From the NCBI RefSeq assembly GCF_040529335.1, contig NZ_CP159534.1, forward strand, positions 2,418,001 through 2,482,000: a stretch of 64,000 nt of DNA, in the 5' to 3' direction. Every line of letters begins with the position of its first letter. Position 1 is the first letter of the stretch. Below, piece by piece: positions 34,424-42,734 of the stretch. Under the pieces are notes generated by a model. The model was not told the DNA's origin. It saw only the letters and a program-made list of their open reading frames with translations, and made no database searches. Source of the stretch: Streptomyces sp. HUAS MG91. GTDB taxonomy: Bacteria; Actinomycetota; Actinomycetes; Streptomycetales; Streptomycetaceae. The translations under genes and the position numbers were made by a program.

Positions 34424-34454
34424 GAGGGCGTCCGCATCTTGTGCGGGCGCCCTC
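34424..34454. terminator. Terminator after glnII
   Basis: A 13-bp stem with one G-U pair (GAGGGCGTCCGCA with TGCGGGCGCCCTC), a 5-base loop, and the tail TCTTTC. It lies 31 bases after the glnII stop. Confidence 0.85.
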
Positions 34455-34487
34455 TCTTTCGCGTACTCCATCTGCTTCAATACGGGT

Positions 34488-34595
34488 ATGGCCAGCTTCC
34501 AGAACCTCAGCGCGCGGGGTCGTCGTCACGACCTCGAGCCGTTCTGGCCTTCCCGCCAGCACCACGACTTCGACCGGGTGTGTTGCCGCGTGTGA
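34488..34595 (+). CDS. Possible 35-residue small protein or leader peptide
   Basis: A short frame beginning MASFQNLSARGRRHDLEPFW, basic and aromatic-rich, ending RVCCRV. It lies in the 312-base gap between glnII and the winged-helix regulator gene, after the glnII terminator. There is no good ribosome site, so it may be leaderless or untranslated. I see no other gene in this gap. Confidence 0.35.
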   Translation: MASFQNLSARGRRHDLEPFWPSRQHHDFDRVCCRV

Positions 34596-34704
34596 ACGCG
34601 CAGGCCCTCTAAAGCCGCCGCTCCCCAGTGAGCAGGACGGCCTTCGGTCCGCGCGCATGACGTACGTCCTCCCTGACGGCTTCTCGCGCGAAGGTTGACC
34701 ACTC

Positions 34705-35262
34705 ATGGCTCACGCCCGCTCCCTCTCCGTTGCCCCCTCCCCCGCCCGTACCCGGCTGCGTGCCGTCGGCAGCGACGAGGTGGACCGCCTGGTCGATGTG
34801 TCCGAGTTCCTGCCGCCGGGCGCCACGCTGCTGCCCGCGCCCGCACACACCCTGCCGACCCTGCCGGGCAACCCGCCGATGATCGGCTACCTGGTCCTCG
34901 TACCGGCCGACCAGCAGCCGCTGCTGCCGCCCAGGCCCGCCGTCGCGGAGCCGGTCCGGCAGGACGGCGACGCGCTCATCGGCATCGACGGCGCCGAGCG
35001 CACCGCCAGCGTCGACGGACGGCAACTCGACCTGACCTACCTGGAGTTCGAGCTGCTGGCGCATCTCGTCGCGCATCCGCACCGGGTGCACTCCCGCGAC
35101 CAGCTGGTCACCACGGTGTGGGGCTACGGGCACGTCGGCGACGGCCGCACGGTGGACGTGCACGTCGCCCGGCTGCGCCGCAAGCTGGGCGCCGAGCACC
35201 GCAAGGTGATCCAGACGGTGCGCCGGGTCGGCTACAAGTACGCGCCGCCCGCGGGCCGCTGA
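34705..35262 (+). CDS. Winged-helix (OmpR-type) DNA-binding regulator without a receiver domain
   Basis: A 185-residue protein. The N-terminal 90 residues have proline-rich stretches and a hydrophobic PPMIGYLVLVP. The C-terminal 95 residues form an OmpR/PhoB winged helix with LTYLEFELLAHLVAHPHRVH, RTVDVHVARLRRKLG and a final VRRVGYKYAP. There is no phosphorylatable receiver, so it is an orphan regulator, perhaps ligand- or partner-controlled. It lies downstream of glnII but is separated from it by a terminator. Confidence 0.87.
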   Translation: MAHARSLSVAPSPARTRLRAVGSDEVDRLVDVSEFLPPGATLLPAPAHTLPTLPGNPPMIGYLVLVPADQQPLLPPRPAVAEPVRQDGDALIGIDGAERTASVDGRQLDLTYLEFELLAHLVAHPHRVHSRDQLVTTVWGYGHVGDGRTVDVHVARLRRKLGAEHRKVIQTVRRVGYKYAPPAGR

Positions 35263-35283
35263 GCCCCGTGCGCCCGTCACCCG

Positions 35284-35313
35284 CCCGGGGGTAGTGCTGG
35301 CTACACCCCCGGG
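35284..35313. terminator. Terminator after the winged-helix regulator
   Basis: A 9-bp perfect stem CCCGGGGGT/ACCCCCGGG with a 12-base interior that can pair partly (AG/CT). It lies 21 bases after the stop codon. Confidence 0.7.
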
Positions 35314-35413
35314 ACGGGTGCCCGTGCTACTGCCCCGGGCCGCCGCGGCGGCCACACTGTGAGGACAGCGGGACGGGCAGTGGGACGGACGGCGGAGCGG
35401 GACGGGGTGCGGG

Positions 35414-36673
35414 ATGGGTGCGCGGGTGCGGAGTGCTGTCGGGGCAGGGATGCGGGGGCTGTTGCTGGCCGCGGTCGGGCTCGCCGGATCGATCACGTTG
35501 TTCGTGCTGTCCGTCGTCTCGCTCGTCCTCATAGTGGTGGGGATCGGGGCCCTGACCACACCCTGGATCCTCACCCTCGTCCGGCACTGGGCGAACTGGC
35601 GGCGGGTGGCCGCCGCCGAGTGGTGCGGGGTGCGCATACCGGCGGCGTACCGGCCGTTCCCCGACGATCTGCGCGGCGGGATCGTCGGGCAGTTGGAGCG
35701 ATGCCGGCTGATGCTCGGCGATCCGGCGACCTGGCGGGATCTGCGGTGGCTGCTCGCCGACATGACGGCCGGGTTCGTGACGGCACTGCTGCCCGCGACG
35801 CTGATCCTCTATCCGCTCGAGGGATACGCGCTCGCGGCCGGCCTGTGGCGGGTCTTCACCGACGGCTCCCGTGTCGGCTGGTGGTACGGGTTCGTGCCGA
35901 TCAGCGGTGAGGGCTCAGCCCTGCTGGCGGCCCTGCTCGCGACGGCGCTCCTCGCCACCGGGCTCCGCACCGCCCCCGCCCTGCTGCGGGTGCACTTCCT
36001 CCTGACGCGGTCCGTGCTGGCCCCGGCGGACGGTGAACTCGCGGAGCGGGTGCGGGTGCTGACCGAGACGCGGCGCGACGCCGTGGACACCTCGGCGGCC
36101 GAGCTGCGCCGCATCGAGCGCGATCTGCACGACGGGGCACAGGCCAGGATCGTCGCGATGGGCATGGATCTGGGCACGATCGAGGCGCTGGTCGAGAAGG
36201 ATCCGGCCAAGGCGAAGGAGCTGCTCGCGCGGGCCCGGCAGTCGTCCGCCGACGCGCTCACCGAGCTGCGCGACCTGGTCCGCGGCATCCATCCGCCGGT
36301 GCTCGCCGAGCGCGGACTCGGCGACGCCGTGAAGGCGCTGGCGCTGCGGCTGCCCGTCGCGACGGAGGTGGAGGTGGAGCAGGCCGGGCGGGCCGAGGCG
36401 CCGGTGGAGTCGGCCGCGTACTTCGCGATCAGCGAAGCGCTGACGAACGCGGTGAAGCACGCGGGCGCGGACCGGATATGGGTCGACATCAGCCACACCG
36501 ACGGCCATCTGCGCATCGCCGTCACCGACAACGGCAGGGGCGGCGCCGTGCTCCGGGACGGCGGCGGGCTCGGCGGGGTGGAGCGCCGGCTCGCTACATT
36601 CGACGGTGTCCTCGCCGTCAGCTCCCCCGCGGGCGGTCCGACCATGGTGACCATGGAGATCCCGTGCGTGTAG
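35414..36673 (+). CDS. Sensor histidine kinase, HisKA_3 (NarL-linked) type
   Basis: A 419-residue membrane kinase. Helices near 13-45, 120-145 and 170-190 form a sensor region resembling the Streptomyces PspC/sensor_1-type putative sensor. The phosphoacceptor His is at about 239 in ERDLHDGAQARIVA. The ATPase domain has the N box SEALTNAVKHAGA and G box VTDNGRGGA with GGGLGGVERRL. It is translated together with the following response regulator (10-base overlap of stop and start). The stimulus is unknown. Confidence 0.93.
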   Translation: MGARVRSAVGAGMRGLLLAAVGLAGSITLFVLSVVSLVLIVVGIGALTTPWILTLVRHWANWRRVAAAEWCGVRIPAAYRPFPDDLRGGIVGQLERCRLMLGDPATWRDLRWLLADMTAGFVTALLPATLILYPLEGYALAAGLWRVFTDGSRVGWWYGFVPISGEGSALLAALLATALLATGLRTAPALLRVHFLLTRSVLAPADGELAERVRVLTETRRDAVDTSAAELRRIERDLHDGAQARIVAMGMDLGTIEALVEKDPAKAKELLARARQSSADALTELRDLVRGIHPPVLAERGLGDAVKALALRLPVATEVEVEQAGRAEAPVESAAYFAISEALTNAVKHAGADRIWVDISHTDGHLRIAVTDNGRGGAVLRDGGGLGGVERRLATFDGVLAVSSPAGGPTMVTMEIPCV

Positions 36674-37314
36674 TCCTGGCCGAAGACCTGTTCCTGTTGC
36701 GGGACGGGCTCGTGCGGATGCTTGAGGCCTACGACTTCGAGATCGCGGCCGCCGTGGAGAGCGGGCCCGAACTCACCAAGGCGCTGGCGGAGTTGGCGCC
36801 GGACGTCGCCGTCGTCGACGTACGGCTGCCGCCCTCGCACACCGACGAGGGGTTGCAGTGCGCGCTCGCCGCGCGGCGGGCGCGGCCCGGGCTGCCGGTG
36901 CTGGTGCTGTCCCAGCACGTGGAGCAGTTGTACGCGCGCGAGCTGCTGGCGGACGGGAACGGCGGGGTGGGGTACCTGCTGAAGGACCGGGTGTTCGACG
37001 CGGAGCAGTTCGTCGACGCGGTGCGGCGGGTGGCCGCGGGCGGCACGGCGATGGACCCGGTGGTGATTCAGCAGTTGCTCGCGCGGCGGGCGGTGCGGGA
37101 GCCGTTGGGCGGGCTCACTCCGCGCGAGCTGGAGGTTCTGGAGCTGATGGCGCAGGGCCGGTCGAACGCGGCGATCGCGGCGCAACTGGTCGTCACCGAG
37201 CGGGCGATCGCGAAGCACACCTCCAACATCTTCACGAAGCTGGACCTGGCGATCTCGGACGACGACAACCGCCGAGTCCTGGCAGTCCTGGCCTACCTGG
37301 ACCGAGCCCTGTAG
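36664..37314 (+). CDS. NarL/FixJ (LuxR-type) response regulator
   Basis: A 216-residue regulator. The receiver domain has the acidic pair ([12 protein letters not shown]) and phospho-acceptor Asp52 in VVDVRLPP; Lys in YLLKDRV completes the pocket. The C-terminal LuxR HTH reads [24 protein letters not shown] ([20 protein letters not shown]) and [13 protein letters not shown] recognition helix. It starts at GTG 36664 inside the kinase gene. Its stop codon is contained in repeat copy 8. Confidence 0.93.
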   Translation: MRVVLAEDLFLLRDGLVRMLEAYDFEIAAAVESGPELTKALAELAPDVAVVDVRLPPSHTDEGLQCALAARRARPGLPVLVLSQHVEQLYARELLADGNGGVGYLLKDRVFDAEQFVDAVRRVAAGGTAMDPVVIQQLLARRAVREPLGGLTPRELEVLELMAQGRSNAAIAAQLVVTERAIAKHTSNIFTKLDLAISDDDNRRVLAVLAYLDRAL

Positions 37315-37333
37315 GGGCGCGGGGAACTGCGCG
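37313..37333 (-). repeat. Intergenic palindromic repeat, copy 8, overlapping a stop codon
   Basis: Reverse-orientation core (AGGGGCGCGGGGAACTGCGC) whose first two bases are the AG of the response regulator TAG stop. It is single, without a facing partner. It continues with GAGAAGCCCCACCGGGCC, as other copies do. Confidence 0.78.
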
Positions 37334-37451
37334 AGAAGCCCCACCGGGCCGCACCCGCGAACGACGCGGCACGGCAGACTGCCCAAGACGGGGGGAGGCA
37401 AAATCACGGGCTCCGTTGAACGCGCGGGCCCACCGTTGCGTACGTAGACCC

Positions 37452-38966
37452 ATGGGACGCACCTCACGGAAAAGGCGCTCATCGCTGGCGACGCGCATGA
37501 CCATCGCGTCGGCCGCACTGCTCCTGGGCGGAGGTGGGCTGGTAGCGGTGAACGTCTACGCGCAGGCCCACGAAGAGAACTCCGCGGACACCGGACAGCA
37601 GAGCGGCAGCGGCGTCGTAGCGAAGACGACCACCATCGACTGCCCGGACGTCGGCACCGCGCTGCCCGACGTGCCGGACGGCGCCCGCGGCCGGGTGGAC
37701 GGCGAACTGGCCGCCATGGACACCCAGATCACCCAGGCCTTCCAGCGCCTCGCCCAGAACCGGGACGCCGCCGCCCAGGACCCCGGCTGGGTCCAGAACA
37801 GCGTCCTGGGCCCGCTGAAGGCGAAGCGCGGCGCCGCGCTGGACCGGATCGGGCAGGACATCCGGCGCTCGGGCGGCAGCGCGCCGCAGGGGCTCGGCGG
37901 GATGGCGCAGTGCACCCAGCGCGCCACGGACGACAACGGCGGCGACTCCCCCGCCCCGGCCGCCCCGCCGTCCGCGGACCCCGCCGGCGGCGCCTCGGCG
38001 CCCGCCTCCGCAGCCCCGCCCGCCGCCTCGGCACCCCCGCAGCAGGGCGGCGCCACGGGCGGCCCGGTGGCGGACGACTTCCAGGACATCACCAAGGTCC
38101 AGCCGAACGTGCAGCAGGCCAGGAACGGCCGCGGCGCCTCGACCGGCACCTTCACCACCGCGTGCGGCACCAACGCCAACAAGCTCCGCAACAGCGACAA
38201 CGTGATCGTCGCCCCCGGTGTCACCAACGGCGCGCACCACATGCACGACTACGTCGGCAACCAGAGCAACAACGCGTTCGCCAGCAACGACACCTTCGCG
38301 GGCGCCGCCACCAGCTGCCGCAACCAGGGCGACAAGTCGACGTACTACTGGCCGGTGCTGCGCGTGCAGGACGGCACGCAGGAGGCCGACGCGAACCAGG
38401 ACGGCGGCGGCAAGGAGGGGAACGTCGGCAAGATCCTCCAGGTGCGGAAGGCGAGCATCAAGTTCGTCGGCAGCCCGCGCGGCAAGGTCGTCGCGATGCC
38501 GAAGTTCCTGCGGATCATCACCGGTGACGCCAAGGCGTTCACCAACGGCACCGCGAACGCCAACGCACACTGGAGCTGCACCGGCTTCGAGAACCGGCAG
38601 CTGACCGACAAGTACCCGATCTGCCCGCGCGGCAGCCAGGTGGTGCGCAGCTTCAAGTTCCAGAGCTGCTGGGACGGCCAGAACATCGACAGCGCCAACC
38701 ACCGCACGCATGTGGCGTTCGCCGACGCGCAGGGCAACTGCCCGGCCAATTTCAAGGCGATCCCGCAGCTGACGATGCGGCTGGTGTACGACGTGCCGGC
38801 GCCGAGGATCGCGAACGGTCAGGTGAAGAACCCGTACGCGGTCGACGGCTTCCCCGAGCAGCTGCACAAGCCGGTCACCGACCACGACGACTTCATCAAT
38901 GTCTTCTCCGACCAGTTGATGCAGCGGGCGACGAACTGCATCAACCGGGGCGACCGGTGTAACTGA
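37452..38966 (+). CDS. Secreted DUF1996 domain protein
   Basis: A 504-residue exported protein. An N-terminal signal/anchor (about 15-36; [16 protein letters not shown]) is followed by a helical domain and a Pro/Ala/Ser linker near 175-205. A C-terminal DUF1996 domain (about 250-480) has [51 protein letters not shown] and HRTHVAFAD. His-rich motifs such as HHMHDY suggest metal or polysaccharide chemistry; the function is unproved. The start ATG at 37452 begins MGRTSRKRR. Confidence 0.88.
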   Translation: MGRTSRKRRSSLATRMTIASAALLLGGGGLVAVNVYAQAHEENSADTGQQSGSGVVAKTTTIDCPDVGTALPDVPDGARGRVDGELAAMDTQITQAFQRLAQNRDAAAQDPGWVQNSVLGPLKAKRGAALDRIGQDIRRSGGSAPQGLGGMAQCTQRATDDNGGDSPAPAAPPSADPAGGASAPASAAPPAASAPPQQGGATGGPVADDFQDITKVQPNVQQARNGRGASTGTFTTACGTNANKLRNSDNVIVAPGVTNGAHHMHDYVGNQSNNAFASNDTFAGAATSCRNQGDKSTYYWPVLRVQDGTQEADANQDGGGKEGNVGKILQVRKASIKFVGSPRGKVVAMPKFLRIITGDAKAFTNGTANANAHWSCTGFENRQLTDKYPICPRGSQVVRSFKFQSCWDGQNIDSANHRTHVAFADAQGNCPANFKAIPQLTMRLVYDVPAPRIANGQVKNPYAVDGFPEQLHKPVTDHDDFINVFSDQLMQRATNCINRGDRCN

Positions 38967-38999
38967 CCGGCCGCCCCTCCCGGCTGCTGCGCGGCCGGT
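38966..38999. terminator. Bidirectional terminator
   Basis: ACCGGCCGC (38966-38974) pairs perfectly with GCGGCCGGT (38991-38999) between the convergent DUF1996 and small lipoprotein genes. The stem begins at the DUF1996 stop codon and ends one base before the lipoprotein stop. Confidence 0.65.
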
Positions 39000-39449
39000 T
39001 CAGTGGTGACCCGTGTGCCCGGAACCGGGCGCCTCCTCGTGACCCCCACCACCGCTACTCCCCGAGTGGTGCGAGGAGACCCGCTCCACGGTCCCGCCGA
39101 GCCGGCCGCGCAGCTTCGTCACGACCGCGTCCGGGCCGACCACGATCCACTTGCGGCCCACGAGATAGTCGCCGCCGTAGTCGTCGGCGATGTCCAGCCA
39201 CTCGGTCTGGCCGCGGTCGGTGGCGAAGGTGGCGAGAACGTAGCGGCCGGTGCCGGCGCCGCAGGTGGCCTGGCGCAATTCCGCGGCATCGGTCTGGACC
39301 TCGGGGTCGCAGCCCGCGCGGCGGGCGATCTGCTCCAGCGTCCCGGTGGCCGTTCGGGGGATCTTCGGTGCGTCGCCGTGGGCTCCGCCCGTGGTGCATC
39401 CGGCCGCGGCCGCGGCCAGTACCGCCCCTGCCACCAGCAGCTTCCTCAT
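39000..39449 (-). CDS. Small lipoprotein, hypothetical
   Basis: A 149-residue lipoprotein beginning MRKLLVAGAVLAAAAAGCTT, with a clear lipobox Cys at 18. The mature part contains two further cysteines (AGCDPEV, ATCGAGTG) likely to form a disulphide, and a beta-rich middle (YVLATFATDRGQTEWLDIAD, then YLVGRKWIVVGP). It ends with a His/Gly/Ser-rich tail. AGGAGAG precedes the ATG. Function unknown. It diverges from the GH89 gene. Confidence 0.82.
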   Translation of the reverse strand: MRKLLVAGAVLAAAAAGCTTGGAHGDAPKIPRTATGTLEQIARRAGCDPEVQTDAAELRQATCGAGTGRYVLATFATDRGQTEWLDIADDYGGDYLVGRKWIVVGPDAVVTKLRGRLGGTVERVSSHHSGSSGGGGHEEAPGSGHTGHH

Positions 39450-39578
39450 CGCGCTCTCCTGTCCGGTAGTGACCGGCGGTACGCCTGGTTCCCGCCAGCT
39501 CCGTGCGCACCGTTGAGCACGGACCCGCGCCCGGTTAGCGTGCGCCGCACCATCCGTGACGCACAGGGGGTAGCAGGT

Positions 39579-42500
39579 ATGTCCGCGCCAACGCGACGCA
39601 CGGTCATCGGCACGGCAGGTGCCATCGGTCTCGGCTCGGCCCTGGGAGTGGGGCTCGGCGCACCGGCCGCACATGCCGCTCAGGCCCTTGATACGTCGGC
39701 GGCGCGCGCCGCGCTCAAACGGCTGCTCCCGCACCACGCGGACCAGTTCCGGCTCACCCTGGTCCCGGCGCGGGACGGCGCGGACCGTTTCCGGGTGTCC
39801 GGGACACGGGGCCGCGTCGAGGTGTACGGGACGACCCCCGCGACCCTGCTCGCCGGCGTCCACTGGTACCTGAAGTACACGTGCGGGGCGCAGATCGCCT
39901 GGAACGGCAGCCAGCTCGGCCTGCCCCAGCGGCTCCCGGCGCCGTCCCGGCCGCTGGAGAGAGCGACGTCGCTGCCGCACCGGTTCGCGCTGAACGACAC
40001 CAACGACGGCTACACGGCGCCGTTCGCCGGCTGGTCGTACTGGGAGCGCGAGCTGGACGTCCTCGCGCTGCACGGCTGCAACGAGGTGCTGGTCATCGCC
40101 GGCATGGAGGCCGTCTACCACCGCGTTCTGAAGGACTTCGGCTACAGCGACGAGGAGTCGCGGGCCTGGCTGCCCGCCCCCTCCCACCAGCCGTGGTGGC
40201 TGCTCCAGAACCTGTACGGGTACGGCGGCCCGCTCTCGGCCGAACTGATCGCCGAACGCGCCGCGCTGGGCCGGAAGATCACCGACCGGCTGCGCGAGCT
40301 CGGCATGCGGCCGGTCATGCCCGGCTACTACGGGCACGTGCCGAAGGACTTCGTGGAGCGCAACGGCGGGGACGCGCACGTCGTCCCGCAGGGCGTCTGG
40401 CACGGCTTCCAGCGGCCCGACTGGCTCGACCCGCGCACCGAGTCGTTCGCGAAGGTCGCGGACTCCTTCTACGGGCATCAGCGGGACCTGTTCGGCGACA
40501 TCGACGCGTTCAAGATGGACCTGCTGCACGAGGGCGGCACCGCGGGCGACGTGCCGGTGCCGGACGCGGCGCGCGGGGTGGAGACGGCGCTGCGGAGGAA
40601 CCGGCCGGGCGCGACCTGGGTGATCCTCGGCTGGGAGGCGAACCCGCTGCCCGCGCTGATCGACGCCGTCGACAAGGAGAAGATGCTGATCGTCGACGGC
40701 GTCTCGGACCGGTACACGTCGGTCACCGACCGGGAGAAGGACTGGGCGGGCACCCCGTACGCGTTCGGCACCATCCCGAACTTCGGCGGCCGCACCACGA
40801 TCGGGGCCCGTGCGCACATCTGGCAGGAGAAGTTCTTCGCCTGGCGCGACAAGCCCGGCAGCGCGCTCGCGGGCACGGCGTACATGCCCGAGGGCACCGA
40901 CCGCGACCCGGCCGCCTTCGAGCTGTGGTCCGAACTGGCATGGACGGACGGCGGCCTGGACCGGGCACGCTGGTTCGCCGGGTACGCCGACTTCCGGTAC
41001 GGCGGCCGGGACAAGGACGCCCGCGCCGCCTGGCAGGCGCTGCACGAGACGGCGTACCAGCACAAGGCGGTGGAGCGCTCCGACCCGCACGACTCGCTGT
41101 TCGCCGCCCGCCCCGACCTGTCCGCCGACCGCGCCGCCTACTACGCGCCGCGTGCCCTGGCCTACGACCCGGCCCGCTTCGACGCCGCGCTCACCGGGCT
41201 GCTCGGGGTATCGGCCGGGCTGCGCGGCAGCTCCGCGTACAAGTACGACCTGGTGGACGTCGCCCGGCAGGCCCTCGCGCACCGCAGCCGCCAGCTGCTG
41301 CCGCAGCTGAAGGCGGCGTACGCGGCGGAGGACCAGGCGACGTTCAAGGCGCTCGCCGCACTGTGGCTGAAGCTGATGCGGCTGTCGGACGACGTGACGG
41401 GCACCCACCCGGCGTTCCTGCTCGGCCCGTGGATCCAGGACGCCCGCGACCTGGCGACGAGCGCCGCGGAGCGCGCCGAGTTCGAACGCTGCGCCAAGGT
41501 GCTCATCACGGTGTGGGGCGACCGGGCCACCTCCGACCCGGGCAATCTGCACGAGTACGGCAACCGCGACTGGCACGGCCTGACGGCCGACTTCTATCTG
41601 CCGCGCTGGCAGAAGTGGCTCGACGAGCTCCAGGACGCGCTGGCGGCGGGGCGCGAGCCGGCGGCGGTGGACTGGTTCGCGTTCGAGGAGCCGTGGACGC
41701 GGGAGACCAAGGACTATCCGCTGCGCCCGTACGGCGACGCGTACCGGACGGCCGCCCGGGTCCGTGACGTGCTGGCGGCCGCCCCCTACCAGGGTTCCGT
41801 GACGGTCACGGCGGAGCCGCCCGCGTTCCCGCCGAACGGGCACGCGCGCGTGGCCGCCACCTTCCGCAACGTCAACGGGCTGCGCGCCACGGGCCGCGTC
41901 GACTTCACCCTGAAGGGCATCGACGCCGAGCCGGAGGGCGCCACCCACCTCCGCGGCGTCGCCCCGGCGGGCACGGGCACGGTGGCCTGGCGGGCGAGCG
42001 CACCCGCCGCCCCGCTCGACAAGCCGCTGCGCCCGCTGCCGTACGAGATCGACGTCGCCTACGGGCCCGCGGGCGCGGACCGGATCACCGCCGTGCACCG
42101 GGGCACCCTGTTCGAGGCGGGGCCGCTGGACGAGGGCTGGAAGACGTACACCGACAACGGCGCCTTCTTCGGGCAGTTGGGGGACGCCTTCGCGATCGAC
42201 GGCGGCGGCGCCGACCTGTGGAAGGGCACGACGGAGTTCGGGACGGTGTACCGGCCGGGCGCCTTCGGGGACGGTACGTCGGTGGTGCTCCGCGTCGACG
42301 GCCAGGACGTGACCGGCGCCTGGGCGCGGGCCGGGATCATCGTGCGCAACGCGCTGGCCACGCCCGGCTCGGCGGGCTTCGTCAATCTGTCGGTCACGCC
42401 GTCGAACGGTGTCGTCCTGTCCTACGACACGAACGGTGACGGCACCCTGGACACGTACAAACGCATCACCGGGATCAAGGCCCCGGTGCTGCTGCGGCTG

Positions 42501-42686
42501 ACCCGCGCCGGGGGTTCCGTCACCGGCGCGTGCTCGACCGACGGCGGCACGACCTGGCGGACCGTGGCCACGGCGGCCCTGACGGGCGCGGCGGCGGCGC
42601 AGGACGTGGGCCTGTTCATGAGCGCGACGAACGGCGGGAACGGGGCACGCGGCACCGTGGAGTTCAGCGGCTGGCGGCTGACGTAG
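39579..42686 (+). CDS. Alpha-N-acetylglucosaminidase (GH89, NAGLU-like), Tat-exported
   Basis: A 1035-residue secreted glycosidase. The N-terminus MSAPTRRTVIGTAGAIGLG is a twin-arginine signal with cleavage near AAHA. The NAGLU N-terminal, TIM-barrel and C-terminal helical domains fill about 40-720 (RFALNDTNDGYTAPFAGW, WERELDVLALHGCNEVLV, FFAWRDKPGS). A C-terminal beta-sandwich module (about 840-1035; GVVLSYDTNGDGTLDTY) may bind carbohydrate. GH89 enzymes remove terminal alpha-linked GlcNAc. No transporter for the product is adjacent. The start follows a weak AGGGGG at 39564-39569. Confidence 0.9.
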   Translation: MSAPTRRTVIGTAGAIGLGSALGVGLGAPAAHAAQALDTSAARAALKRLLPHHADQFRLTLVPARDGADRFRVSGTRGRVEVYGTTPATLLAGVHWYLKYTCGAQIAWNGSQLGLPQRLPAPSRPLERATSLPHRFALNDTNDGYTAPFAGWSYWERELDVLALHGCNEVLVIAGMEAVYHRVLKDFGYSDEESRAWLPAPSHQPWWLLQNLYGYGGPLSAELIAERAALGRKITDRLRELGMRPVMPGYYGHVPKDFVERNGGDAHVVPQGVWHGFQRPDWLDPRTESFAKVADSFYGHQRDLFGDIDAFKMDLLHEGGTAGDVPVPDAARGVETALRRNRPGATWVILGWEANPLPALIDAVDKEKMLIVDGVSDRYTSVTDREKDWAGTPYAFGTIPNFGGRTTIGARAHIWQEKFFAWRDKPGSALAGTAYMPEGTDRDPAAFELWSELAWTDGGLDRARWFAGYADFRYGGRDKDARAAWQALHETAYQHKAVERSDPHDSLFAARPDLSADRAAYYAPRALAYDPARFDAALTGLLGVSAGLRGSSAYKYDLVDVARQALAHRSRQLLPQLKAAYAAEDQATFKALAALWLKLMRLSDDVTGTHPAFLLGPWIQDARDLATSAAERAEFERCAKVLITVWGDRATSDPGNLHEYGNRDWHGLTADFYLPRWQKWLDELQDALAAGREPAAVDWFAFEEPWTRETKDYPLRPYGDAYRTAARVRDVLAAAPYQGSVTVTAEPPAFPPNGHARVAATFRNVNGLRATGRVDFTLKGIDAEPEGATHLRGVAPAGTGTVAWRASAPAAPLDKPLRPLPYEIDVAYGPAGADRITAVHRGTLFEAGPLDEGWKTYTDNGAFFGQLGDAFAIDGGGADLWKGTTEFGTVYRPGAFGDGTSVVLRVDGQDVTGAWARAGIIVRNALATPGSAGFVNLSVTPSNGVVLSYDTNGDGTLDTYKRITGIKAPVLLRLTRAGGSVTGACSTDGGTTWRTVATAALTGAAAAQDVGLFMSATNGGNGARGTVEFSGWRLT

Positions 42687-42734
42687 CGGATCGCGGGGCT
42701 GTGACCATCCCATGATTCGCTCGTTCAGCTGAAC

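Noticed and set aside
34413..34698. Other short frames in the glnII-winged helix gap
   Set aside because: They start inside the glnII terminator or lack ribosome sites and composition. Only 34488-34595 is kept, at low confidence.
39000..42713. A 1237-residue minus-strand frame opposite the GH89 gene
   Set aside because: Only its last 149 codons form a real gene (lipoprotein with its own ribosome site). The rest is antisense of a clear glycosidase.
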